From positions 1 through 64,000 of the forward strand of contig CAZQIV010000015.1 in the NCBI GenBank assembly GCA_964593705.1: a DNA stretch of 64,000 bases, given 5' to 3'. Positions within the stretch are counted from its first letter, which is position 1. Every line of letters begins with the position of its first letter. Source of the DNA: SABY01 sp964593705. Lineage in GTDB: Bacteria > Bacteroidota > Bacteroidia > Bacteroidales > 4484-276. Shown here one piece after another: positions 26,996 through 36,116 of this stretch. Made by a program: the position numbers and the translations under genes. The notes under the pieces are model-generated. The model ran no database searches, had not been told where the DNA came from, and saw only the letters and a program-made list of their open reading frames with translations.

Positions 26996-27065
26996 TGTTT
27001 CAACTTAAATGAGGTATAAATAAGGCACTTATCAAAAATATTTACGCTGTTTACCTGAAATAGTA

Positions 27066-27073
27066 TATTTTTG
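27066..27073 (+). promoter_or_regulatory. Putative promoter box, second ompH gene
   Basis: TATTTTTG (TAnnTTTG), 39 bp before the ATG at 27113. Confidence 0.4.
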
Positions 27074-27112
27074 TCAACTTAAAAATTAATGAATAAATTT
27101 AAAATATTGACA

Positions 27113-27628
27113 ATGAAAAGAATAAGTAAAGTTTTAGTAATAGTAGTTTTTATGTCGCTGGCTTTTACAGCCACTGCACAAAAGGTTCAAAAAATTGGGC
27201 ATATCGACTTTCCTGTTTTAATTCAAAGTATGCCGGGTCAGGATTCGATAAATAAGGCTTACGAGACTTACGCAAAAGGCCTCGAAAACCAAATGACAAC
27301 GATGCAGGCTGAATTGGAAAACAAACAAGCAGAATATGAAGCTAACCAGGCTACAATGTCGGCTCCTATAAAGAGTACCAAGGAAAGAGAATTACAGGAT
27401 TTGTACAACAGGCTGATGGAGTTTCAACAAAAAGCGCAAGGTGATCTGGGAAATTATGAAAATGAATTACTCAATCCACTCATCGAAAAAGCCAGGAAAG
27501 CTGTTAACGAAGTTGCAAAAGAAAAAGGATTTACCTACATTTTAAATACTGCCCAGGGCATGGTTCTCTTCTCCGAGAATGGTGAAAACATTATGCCTTT
27601 TGTAAAAGTAAAACTTGGAATGCAATAA
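27113..27628 (+). CDS. OmpH/Skp family periplasmic chaperone 2
   Basis: 171 residues from MKRISKVLVIVVFMSLAFTATAQ, a compact signal peptide. An ATG 24 bp upstream would lengthen it with a polar stretch and would leave almost no leader after the promoter. The mature part has KIGHIDFPVLIQSMPGQDS and a Gln/Glu-rich coiled-coil (about 45-125), then the usual 'VAKEKGFTYILNT' end. It is probably redundant with or complementary to the upstream paralogue. A clear terminator follows. Confidence 0.92.
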   Translation: MKRISKVLVIVVFMSLAFTATAQKVQKIGHIDFPVLIQSMPGQDSINKAYETYAKGLENQMTTMQAELENKQAEYEANQATMSAPIKSTKERELQDLYNRLMEFQQKAQGDLGNYENELLNPLIEKARKAVNEVAKEKGFTYILNTAQGMVLFSENGENIMPFVKVKLGMQ

Positions 27629-27653
27629 GACAGGTTCCCACACACGAAATACA

Positions 27654-27688
27654 AAAAGCACCCTTCGCTATGGAGGGTGCTTTTTTTT
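27654..27688 (+). terminator. Rho-independent terminator of the bamA-ompH cluster
   Basis: AAAGCACCCT pairs with AGGGTGCTTT around a short loop, followed by eight or more Ts. The right half of this sequence (ATGGAGGGTGCTTTTTTTT) recurs at 29141-29163, joined to a truncated hydrolase gene. Confidence 0.85.
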
Positions 27689-27728
27689 GTTTTTCTTTGT
27701 TTATGATTTTTGTTACACTAAAAATAAA

Positions 27729-28301
27729 ATGATGAAATATTATCTATTATTATTGAGCCTTTTTATCATGGTTTTGCCATTATCCGGACAGGAATTTGTC
27801 AATGACAAAAATGCAACGATTTTATCGCTGAGTGGAGATTTCTCAAGTTTTGGTGGCGAGACTTTTACTACAAACAAAAATCCCTTTCTCTTTTCTTTTG
27901 ATGTTGCTGCAAATTACTTTTTACAGCCTTGTTTTTTTATTGGTGGTGGAATTGATTTTTCACTTTCGTCTGACGAAGATAAAAATGAAGTAAATTCCAT
28001 AGGGGTTGGGCCTGTATTTGGCTATATGTTTGGTGATGCTGAAAGTATTGTATTTCCATATTTAAGCGTGGGTTTAAATCTGTACAACCGGAATATAAAT
28101 TTTAGAAATAGTGATGAAATAGATTTGGTGGGTGTGGATCTTGTGTTGGGGGCAGGAGTTGTTTTCGAATTAGAAAATCACCTTGGCGTTTTAATCAAGG
28201 GCAGTTATCACCTGCTAAGTTTAAAGGAATGGGATACAAAGGAACATTTCAACGGCAACTATATCTCCCTAAGTATAGGGCTTACAGGCTTTTTTTACTA
28301 A
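27729..28301 (+). CDS. Outer-membrane beta-barrel protein
   Basis: 190 residues. The start is MMKYYLLLLSLFIMVLPLSGQE, a signal peptide; an upstream in-frame start would run through the terminator and was rejected. Alternating amphipathic strands (FFIGGGIDFSL, IGVGPVFGYMFG, FPYLSVGLNLY, LVLGAGVVFEL) and the terminal ISLSIGLTGFFY indicate a small eight-strand barrel. The function is not recognised. A TTTACCCA/TGGGTAAA hairpin (28328-28350) after the stop may terminate it. Confidence 0.7.
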   Translation: MMKYYLLLLSLFIMVLPLSGQEFVNDKNATILSLSGDFSSFGGETFTTNKNPFLFSFDVAANYFLQPCFFIGGGIDFSLSSDEDKNEVNSIGVGPVFGYMFGDAESIVFPYLSVGLNLYNRNINFRNSDEIDLVGVDLVLGAGVVFELENHLGVLIKGSYHLLSLKEWDTKEHFNGNYISLSIGLTGFFY

Positions 28302-28396
28302 TATTTGCAAAATAATCTGTGTTTATCTTTACCCATCTGTGGTGGGTAAAAACTAAAAAATATCTGATGTTTCGCTTATGCAATGCATGGCGTTTT

Positions 28397-29134
28397 TTAT
28401 CCCGCATGGCGCTGCGCAAAGCAGCGTACCATTTCCAGGGTTTTGGTTTTTGCTTCCATAAATCCCATGTGGCCTACCTTACCCAAAATCAAAACTTCGC
28501 TATGTTGCGGCAAAATTGCCTGAGCCATTATATTTTGAACCGGTATTCTGGGATCTTCTTTTCCGGCAATAAACAAAACCGGCACCACTGTATTTAAAAG
28601 CATTTCTATTTTCCCACTCCTGCCGCGCATGGCTTCAAGGGCTGCAATAATCCCTTTTGCAGGAGTTTCCGAGGCAATTTCCTGGAGCTTTGTAATTTCC
28701 GCATCAAATTTTTCCACATTATCTTCAGCAAATAAATCCGGGATAAATTGATTGATAAAACCTGCCTTATTAAGCTTTACAATATTAATGGAACGCCTCC
28801 TGTTTTCTTTGGATTCTTCAGTATCAGCCGATGCGTGGGAATGGAATAAGCCAAAAGCAGATAACATTTCAGGGTATTGCAATGCAAATTCAAGGCTTAC
28901 ATAGCCTCCCATCGAATGGCCTATCATAATACAGCGCTCCACCTGTAAATGATCCAAAACGGCTTTCACCCAGCGAGCCATAATTTCCATAGTTAAGCTA
29001 TCTTTATACACCGGCGATTTTCCATGCCCCGGAAGGTCGATGCAGATCACCCGAAAATCATTTGAAAGTCCTGCAACAAATCCATCCCACATTTCCAGCG
29101 ATTCCAGGAATCCATGCAAGAATACAATGGGCAT
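28397..29134 (-). pseudogene. 5'-truncated copy of alpha/beta hydrolase
   Basis: This is nearly the same as the intact hydrolase at 33043-33843, with the same nucleophile segment MIGHSMGGY and the same GHVGHMGF end. It lacks about the first 20 codons, including the strand that precedes HGFLES. In-frame codons HGEG just upstream match HGKG of the intact gene, and beyond them the sequence becomes the right half of a terminator (29141-29163), with TAA codons further up in frame. It has no own promoter or native start, so it is probably inactive. The break falls at a terminator-like sequence, suggesting recombination there. Confidence 0.75.
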
Positions 29135-29210
29135 TCCTTCACCATGGAGGGTGCTTTTTTTTTATTAAATAAATCCCTACCTTTATCCCCTAATTTAAGC
29201 ACTCAAAACC

Positions 29211-30631
29211 ATGAAACACCTTTTACTTTTTATACTTCCCTTAATCTTTGCCTTCCCTGCTACCGCCCAGGAGTGGAGTACGCCGGTGAATGTGTCGAAT
29301 ATGAACGATATGATATTGTCTTCTGACTTTACAATCGACAATTCGGGTGTGATCCATTGTGTATGGAGTTTGAAATATGAGGCGAATTACGGAGTAATAT
29401 ACTTCGCCAAGTCTGAAGATGACGGAGTGACCTGGACAGAACCGGTAAGCATTTCACAAAATCAGGATTTGTATTGCACCTCTCCTCAAAAGCACATGAT
29501 TCACAAAACAATCTTTTTGCGGTTTACGATCTTTATGATTTTTCACCTGTTACCTGGGGGGTTTATGCCACCATAGTAATCAACGAGGGAAGCAGTTGGC
29601 AGAACCCAAATTCGTTAGCAGAAGGATTGGGAACAAAAGTTGTCGTTGGTAACAACGACCGGGTATATGTTTTTTGGTACCAGGGCGCACCGCACAATGG
29701 TGAGTTTTGCTATCAATACCTTGAGAATGGTAAATGGAGTGAGATATTTATTCCTTTTGATGACCCAAATACCCTTACTGGATTATGGGAAATTGAAGCT
29801 GATTCTGGTAACAACCTCCATTGTGGAGGGTATTATGATCCTACAGGTTATGCAAGTATGCATCCAGCATATTACAGGTTCGATTACACCACACAGACAT
29901 GGGATAGTATTACGATACTTTCGAATGGTACTTCTACAAGCGATATTGATATTGCCATGGACAATGTCGGATTGCCACATATTTGCTGGAGTGAGTCGGA
30001 TACCTATTATTCAACTTTTGATGGACAAAATTGGACGGTGGCCGATACAGCAGGACACCGCGATTCTCAGCGTGTTGAAATTGTAGTGGATGATGTGGGT
30101 AAAATTCATATTGCAACAACCGAAACCTATAGTGGTTTTGCCAATCTGTTGTATTATCACAGGCCTGATGGTGTTAATTGGGAAAACATGATTGTAGATC
30201 AATGCACCAATGTTATTTTTACTCCAGAATTTGAAATATTTGAGAATCAACTTTATGCTCTATATGACAAAAGTGATGTCGTTCCAAGAGGTGATATCTA
30301 TATATCTAAACTTGATATCCTGTCTGACATCTTTGAACACAATTGTACTGTAAGAGATATGAAAAAGTTAAAAGCTTTTCCAAATCCATTCAAACAACAC
30401 ACCAATATTTTTTATAGTATAGATCAACCTGGTTTTGTTAAAATTTGTATAATTGGATTGAATGGGAAGCTGATAAATACGCTGTTTGTCGAAAATCAAA
30501 TACCTGGAAACCATATCGTTCAATGGGATGGTAAAGATTCTCAAATTCAAATGGTTTCACCTGGTATTTACTTTTGTGTTATCAATACTCCTAATCATCA
30601 ATTAATTGATAAAATTATTTATGTCCAATAA
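29211..30631 (+). pseudogene. T9SS-secreted protein, single frameshift
   Basis: A signal peptide at 29211 (MKHLLLFILPLIFAFPATAQE) leads a sialidase-like or exo-beta-propeller-like region (repeated 'DNSGVIHCVW', 'DDGVTWTEP', 'GLPHICWSES', 'GKIHIATTET'). The reading frame breaks at the A-run 29488-29491; adding one A joins it to the frame that continues to 30631. The end (about the last 85 residues) is a T9SS type A sorting domain: KAFPNPFKQHTNIFYSI ... GIYFCVINTPNHQLIDKIIYVQ. If the break is real, the cargo is not made. The function is unknown. Confidence 0.7.
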
Positions 30632-30646
30632 TAAAATTATAACATT

Positions 30647-33013
30647 ATGAAAACAAAAACATTTACATTTTTTATTGCTTAATTCTCATTACACAATTGT
30701 GTTTTCCACAGGAAAAATATGCCATTATTCTTAATGCTTACGCTCCAGATACTTTTTACAGCGAAAATAGTTGGGCTGATGCAAACCCAAGCTCCGAATT
30801 GTATTATGAGTTCTGGAATGATATTTACCTGATGTGGGAAATGTTGTATGAACGCGGGTTTGAAAATGAGAATATCTTTGTGCTCTATGCCGGCGGTGAA
30901 GATTATCCAGTTGCTAACCCTTGGTACAATCAAAGATATAAGGCAGCTTATCATTATTTGGACTCTATTACTGATTACCGTGCATTTGGGACTACGGTTG
31001 ATTCTGTATTTGCTGGCCTGGCACAAGGAAGTTTGGGATTTCCTCAAATACAGGAAGATGACTTTTTTGTTTTATATGTATTTGGACATGGGGTACCAAC
31101 AGGAATAAAATTGGAACCCTTTGAGCCTGAACCAGGCCCTTTTATTGATTGATCCGAGTTGTCAGATTATCTCTCTGCAATAAACTGCCATAAAAAGAAT
31201 TGGCCCGGCTGGTACTTCAACATTCTATCAAACTGGTCTTACAAATTTTCCTCTCAGCAGTGCTGATTCAAATGCTGATAATTACACATCCTTAGCGGAA
31301 GCATTTTCCTGGATTCGGTCTTTTGATAGCAACATGAGATATGATAGTTCAAATAGGTGGGATGATCCTCAAAAGAGCGATATCAGCAACATTATGCACC
31401 AAACCTCATTTGAATACCCAACACTTTTACATTCCAACATTGGCAGTGATGGCTTGCAGCAAACCCACCGCGGCATTATCGGTATTTCTAAAACCATCCA
31501 TGTTTTGTCGGGCTGTCAGCTTACACTAAAAACAAATGCCAACATCCAACTGCTCAACCAAGCCAAACTAATTGTAGATGCCGGGGCTACCCTGATTATC
31601 GAAGCCAACGACACCATTATTGCCACCAACCCACAAAACCAGATTATAGTAAATGGAAATATTTCCATCGGCGAAGGCGTAGTGTTTACTTCACAAAACA
31701 ACCTGCAATGGCTGGGCCTGGCACTTAACAATCCGGTCCTTTCACTTTCGCTCCAAAATGTGGATTTCGGGCATTGCATTGTAACCGGATGTCCAGCCTC
31801 ATTCACCCTCGATAATTGCGATTTTTCAAACGGCGGTATCGATGTGATTCGTGGAAATATTTACATCAGCGGGGGCATGTTCGCCGGCAGCTTTGCCCGG
31901 GTAAGTTATGCCCTTTCCGGAAATAGCTTTGTAAACATCGAAGATTGCCAATTTGCAAATACCGGTAATAACAACGCTGCCATTATTATCGAATCCTATC
32001 CCGCTTACAGCATTTCGGGATGCACCATTTCGGGGTGTATAGGCAATGGTATTTCAATTTCAAATTCAGGAAGCTCGGCCAACGAAAATCATTTGATTAC
32101 TGATAACATCATTACCGGGAACGGAACATCAAGTATTACTGCAGCCGGGCTGTACATTTATCATAGCTATGCCGATGTAACGGATAACGTGGTGTTCTCT
32201 CAAAATCCTTACGGCATTCAATGCCTTAACAACAGCGAAATATCCATCACGGGGAACCGGCTGGCCGAATACGATTACCAAACCCAGCAAATCCGCGACA
32301 ACGCCGTGAACCAGGTTTATGCCACACGCGGCAGCTTCCCGCGCGAGGTAAAATGGAACGCCATCGTGGACGAAGACAACGATTACGCCACGCTAAAAAG
32401 CTACTACCTTACCATTGACGAAAACGAAATCCTTGAAAAACTGGCCGGACAGCTTGCTACATTTTGCGATGTAGCCCTCGAAAACTGGCAGCCTGCTATA
32501 GAAAGCTTTGAAGGATTTATTGAATATCCATCGTCCTACGAGGATTCGTTGTTTGCTATAATCGACCTTGCCCACACATACATACTCATGGAACAAAGTG
32601 CTTATAAATCTGTATTTACAGGTAAGCTAAGCCAATACCGGTATAATTCGACCGTAGAATTTGATCAGAGCAAAGATTATCACATCAGCCTGCTTTTTGG
32701 CGAATCGGATACTTCGCTTAATCCCTCGCCTCAAGATCAATCTGAACCAGCCGGGCGAATTATTGGAAATCAGCCCAACCCATTTTCGGGAACTACGCAA
32801 ATATCCTTTGCCCTACATGAAGATGCAGATATCAATATCTATCTCATCAACGAATTGGGACAAAAGGTTGAGATAGTTCAACAATCCAATGTTTCGAAAG
32901 GATTACACAGGATTTATTTTTCTTCCCACGAATATAAAAATGGAATGTATGTTTGTGTGCTTGAGATGAACAAGCAAATTATAGCCAGTCACAAGGTAAT
33001 GATCCTGAATTAA
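30647..33013 (+). pseudogene. T9SS cargo: C13-like peptidase plus beta-helix, multiply broken
   Basis: ATG at 30647 begins a signal peptide that needs one extra T in the run 30668-30673 to read through. A C13/caspase-like segment follows (YAIILNAYAP, LYERGFENENIFVLYAGG, DDFFVLYVFGHG with the probable catalytic His). Then comes an in-frame TGA (31150-31152), a frame change near 31192-31197 and, judging from related proteins I remember, loss of the segment with the catalytic Cys. From about 31198 the frame is open: 'SADSNADNYTSLAEAFSW', right-handed beta-helix repeats, and a T9SS sorting domain ending ASHKVMILN. The family call for the peptidase part is from memory. Confidence 0.6.
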
Positions 33014-33042
33014 AAAGCATTTAAATTATGAACTAACGCTAA

Positions 33043-33843
33043 TTATTTGGCTTGTGCCCGCTGCACAAAGCAGCGTATCATTTCCAATGTTTTGCTTTGG
33101 GCTTCCATAAAGCCCATGTGGCCAACCTTTCCCAAAATCAAAACTTCGCTATGTTGCGGCAAAATTGCCTGCGCCAAAATATTTTGAACCGGTATTCTGG
33201 GATCTTCTTTTCCGGCAATAAACAAAACAGGAACCACTGTATTTAAAAGCAATTCTATTTTCCCACTCCTGCCGCGCATGGCTTCCAGGGCTGCAATAAT
33301 TCCTTTTGCAGGAGTTTCCGAGGCAATTTCCTGGAGTCTTGTAATTTCCGCATCAAATTTTTCCACATTATCTTCAGCAAATAAATCCGGGATAAATTGA
33401 TTGATAAAACCTGCCTTATTAAGCTTTACAATATTAATGGAACGCCTCCTGTTTTCTTTGGATTCTTCAGTATCAGCCGATGCGTGGGAATGGAATAAGC
33501 CAAAAGCAGATAACATTTCAGGGTATTGCAATGCAAATTCAAGGCTTACATAGCCTCCCATCGAATGGCCTATCATAATACAGCGCTCCACCTGTAAATG
33601 ATCCAAAACGGCTTTCACCCAGCGAGCCATAATTTCCATAGTTAAGCTATCTTTATACACCGGCGATTTTCCATGCCCCGGAAGGTCGATGCAGATTACC
33701 CGAAAATCATTTGAAAGCCCTGCAACAAATGCATTCCACATTTCCAGCGATTCCAGGAATCCATGCAACAATACAATGGGCATTCCTTTTCCGTGATCCG
33801 AAAAACTAATCCTGTGATCTTCAAATTTAATTATTTCATTCAT
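33043..33843 (-). CDS. Alpha/beta hydrolase (intact copy)
   Basis: 266 residues from MNEIIKFEDHRISFSD; an ATG nine codons upstream lies in a repeated leader and was not chosen. The fold markers are HGFLESLEMW (oxyanion hole), GHGKSPVY, nucleophile serine in MIGHSMGGYVSLEFA, acid Asp in AGKEDPRIP and His in GHVGHMGF. It is cytoplasmic (no signal). Substrates are unknown; the size and motifs fit esterase, lipase or C-C hydrolase-like enzymes. A truncated near-identical copy lies 4 kb away, with two T9SS pseudogenes between them. Confidence 0.85.
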   Translation of the reverse strand: MNEIIKFEDHRISFSDHGKGMPIVLLHGFLESLEMWNAFVAGLSNDFRVICIDLPGHGKSPVYKDSLTMEIMARWVKAVLDHLQVERCIMIGHSMGGYVSLEFALQYPEMLSAFGLFHSHASADTEESKENRRRSINIVKLNKAGFINQFIPDLFAEDNVEKFDAEITRLQEIASETPAKGIIAALEAMRGRSGKIELLLNTVVPVLFIAGKEDPRIPVQNILAQAILPQHSEVLILGKVGHMGFMEAQSKTLEMIRCFVQRAQAK

Positions 33844-33852
33844 CTGTATATA

Positions 33853-33920
33853 AATTAGCCACTGATGCACGGATAAAATTGAATACTGTTTTATTCATGT
33901 CAGCAGGTGTTAATAATTAA
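33853..33920. repeat. Family E leader repeat (copy 1)
   Basis: AGCCACTGATGCACGGATAA followed by AATTGAAT, then TTCAT and TGTTAATAATTA, immediately upstream of the hydrolase start (minus strand). The same block precedes the TspO-like gene at 43518-43599. Confidence 0.5.
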
Positions 33921-33955
33921 AATGGATATTTCAAATTGTAATTATTTAGTTGTTT

Positions 33956-35245
33956 CTATTCATTCATCAGGTCCTCAATTTCATCGGCTTCGCGGGGAAT
34001 ATTTTCCGACAAGTCAACAGGCTCGTTTTCGGTTATTAGAATATTATTCTCAATACGGATACCTATGTTTTCATCACGGATATAAATTCCGGGTTCGCAG
34101 GTAAAAACCATTCCGGGTTTAAAAGGTTTGTGTTTGTCGTAAACATCATGCACATCAAGGCCAAGGTGATGCGCTGTACCGTGCATAAAATATTTCTTGT
34201 ACAAAGGCATTTCAGGATTCTGGATTCTCACCTTTTCCACATCCAGCAATCCTATGCCAATCATTTCTATTTCCATTTCATTGTTTACGAAATTATTGTA
34301 CAATTCCATGGTATTCCCCGGCACAAACTGTTGAATGGCTTTTTTCTGTACCCGTAAAACCAAATCGTATATTTCGCGTTGGCGTGGTGTAAATTTTCCG
34401 TTTACCGGGATGGTTCTGGAAATGTCGGCAGCATAATTGGCATATTCAGCGCCAAAGTCAAAAAGCACCAAATCTCCATCTTTACATTCTTTATCATTTT
34501 CCACATAATGAAGTACGCATGAGTTTTGTCCCGAAGCAATGATGGGATGATAGGCGCTTCCGGTAGCGCCATTAAAAACAAATTCATGCTCCATTTCCGC
34601 TTCAATTTGATATTCCATTACGCCGGGTTTCACAAATTTCAACATCCGCCTAAAAGCTTTACCGGTAATTTCGTTGGCCTTTTTAATCAGTTCAATTTCG
34701 TGTCCTGATTTGATCATCCGTAGATTGGTTAATATGGGTGCTGACCGCACATAGCGGTGGGCGGGATAAACGGACTTTAATGTATTGGCAAAGCGTATGT
34801 CCCTCGAAACCACTTCAGTTTGGTGTTTTGGATATTCGTAAGCATTAAGATAAACATTGCTGCACCACTGCATGAGCTCACGTACAATCATGTCGAAACC
34901 CTCAAGCCAGCGAATATTTTGAATGCCCGAAATTTGTTCGGCCTCCTCTTTCGTGTATTTATGGCCTTCCCATATCGAAATTTTTTCGTTGGTTTCGATC
35001 AAAAACAATATCTCATGATATTGTGGATCGGGATAATCCGGTGCCAGAATCAATACACTTTTTTCCTGATCAATACCAGTTAAGTAAAAAAAATCGGATT
35101 GTTGCCTAAAGGGGAAAAACTGATCTCCATTTCGCGGCATCTGATCGTTTGAATGAAAAATGGCAATACTGTTTGATTTAAGCTGTGAGCAGAACCGATT
35201 CCGGTTTTCCTTAAACAACTCATTATTAATTGACTTGTATCTCAT
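33956..35245 (-). CDS. pepP: Xaa-Pro aminopeptidase (aminopeptidase P family, M24B)
   Basis: 429 residues. It removes N-terminal residues preceding proline; it is cytoplasmic and dimanganese-dependent. Metal ligands are visible at D263 (LFDFGAEY), D274 (AADISRT), H359 (HGTAHHLGLDVHD), E384 (TCEPGIYI) and E399 (GIRIENNILI). The N-terminal creatinase-like domain begins MRYKSINNELFKENRNRF and includes QQSDFFYLTGID. Length and motifs are typical of the family. It is monocistronic, convergent in orientation with respect to the following sdh operon promoter region. Confidence 0.93.
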   Translation of the reverse strand: MRYKSINNELFKENRNRFCSQLKSNSIAIFHSNDQMPRNGDQFFPFRQQSDFFYLTGIDQEKSVLILAPDYPDPQYHEILFLIETNEKISIWEGHKYTKEEAEQISGIQNIRWLEGFDMIVRELMQWCSNVYLNAYEYPKHQTEVVSRDIRFANTLKSVYPAHRYVRSAPILTNLRMIKSGHEIELIKKANEITGKAFRRMLKFVKPGVMEYQIEAEMEHEFVFNGATGSAYHPIIASGQNSCVLHYVENDKECKDGDLVLFDFGAEYANYAADISRTIPVNGKFTPRQREIYDLVLRVQKKAIQQFVPGNTMELYNNFVNNEMEIEMIGIGLLDVEKVRIQNPEMPLYKKYFMHGTAHHLGLDVHDVYDKHKPFKPGMVFTCEPGIYIRDENIGIRIENNILITENEPVDLSENIPREADEIEDLMNE

Positions 35246-35323
35246 TTTATGCGATAATAATTTAAATACATTACAAATTACTTATGCAACTAAATTTAGA
35301 ATGATTTCAAAGAAATTAAACCC

Positions 35324-35331
35324 TAAATTTG
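35324..35331 (+). promoter_or_regulatory. Putative promoter box of sdhCAB
   Basis: TAAATTTG (TAnnTTTG), 80 bp upstream of the sdhC ATG. Confidence 0.4.
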
Positions 35332-35411
35332 CTCCATTCTTCTACAAAAGAAGATAATTTTTAACATAAGCATTAGAATCTTTTCCAAAAATTTTTGAAA
35401 ATCTTAAATCT

Positions 35412-36104
35412 ATGAGCAATTTAACATTAAGGTACTCCTCAATTACCAAAAAAGTCATCATGGCTTTTGCGGGGTTGTTCCTGATTACATTTTTGTTTGT
35501 TCACCTGGGTATCAACTTCACGCTGTTGATTCCGGGCGATGAACGAGAATTTTTCAACAGGGCAGCACACTTTATGGGAACTTTTCCATTAGTAAAGGTA
35601 TTTGAAGTGGTTTTGTTTGGTGGCTTTATCATCCATATTATATATGGTTTGATACTCCAGATTCAAAACTGGTTGGCCCGTCCGACGCGTTACAAAAAAG
35701 AAGGCTGGTCGCACACTTCGGTGTTTTCCAAATTTATGATCCACACCGGGATTGTTATTTTTATTTTTCTAGTTATACACTTGATGGATTTTTACATCAA
35801 GGCCAAATTCTTAGGAGAAGTTGAGCCAGTAACCTATGGCGAAGAAACCCTGCATGACCTTGGTGCTCTGGTTATTTCAAAATTCAAATATTTGGGTTTT
35901 GTAATTGGATATTGCATTGCCTTTATTTTACTGGGTTTCCATTTGCATCACGCTTTTCAGTCGGCGTTTCAAACGCTGGGGCTGAACCACAGCAAATACA
36001 CACCATTTTTAAAAGGATTGAGTACGATTGTTTCTATTGTACTTTTCCTGGGCTTTACATTTATTTCATTGTTTATTTATTTCAATCCTTCAATTCAAGT
36101 ATAA
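35412..36104 (+). CDS. sdhC: Succinate dehydrogenase/fumarate reductase cytochrome b subunit
   Basis: 230 residues. It is a type-B single-subunit membrane anchor (b558 family) with about five transmembrane helices (roughly 14-35, 65-85, 112-133, 160-182, 200-222). Conserved haem-ligand candidate histidines appear in FVHLGIN, HIIYGLIL, HTGIVIF and GFHLHHAFQS. It binds haem and quinone and anchors SdhAB in the inner membrane. It is the first gene of a tight operon; sdhA starts 12 bp after it. In anaerobic Bacteroidota this complex usually works as fumarate reductase. Confidence 0.93.
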   Translation: MSNLTLRYSSITKKVIMAFAGLFLITFLFVHLGINFTLLIPGDEREFFNRAAHFMGTFPLVKVFEVVLFGGFIIHIIYGLILQIQNWLARPTRYKKEGWSHTSVFSKFMIHTGIVIFIFLVIHLMDFYIKAKFLGEVEPVTYGEETLHDLGALVISKFKYLGFVIGYCIAFILLGFHLHHAFQSAFQTLGLNHSKYTPFLKGLSTIVSIVLFLGFTFISLFIYFNPSIQV

Positions 36105-36116
36105 TTACTGTAAGTT

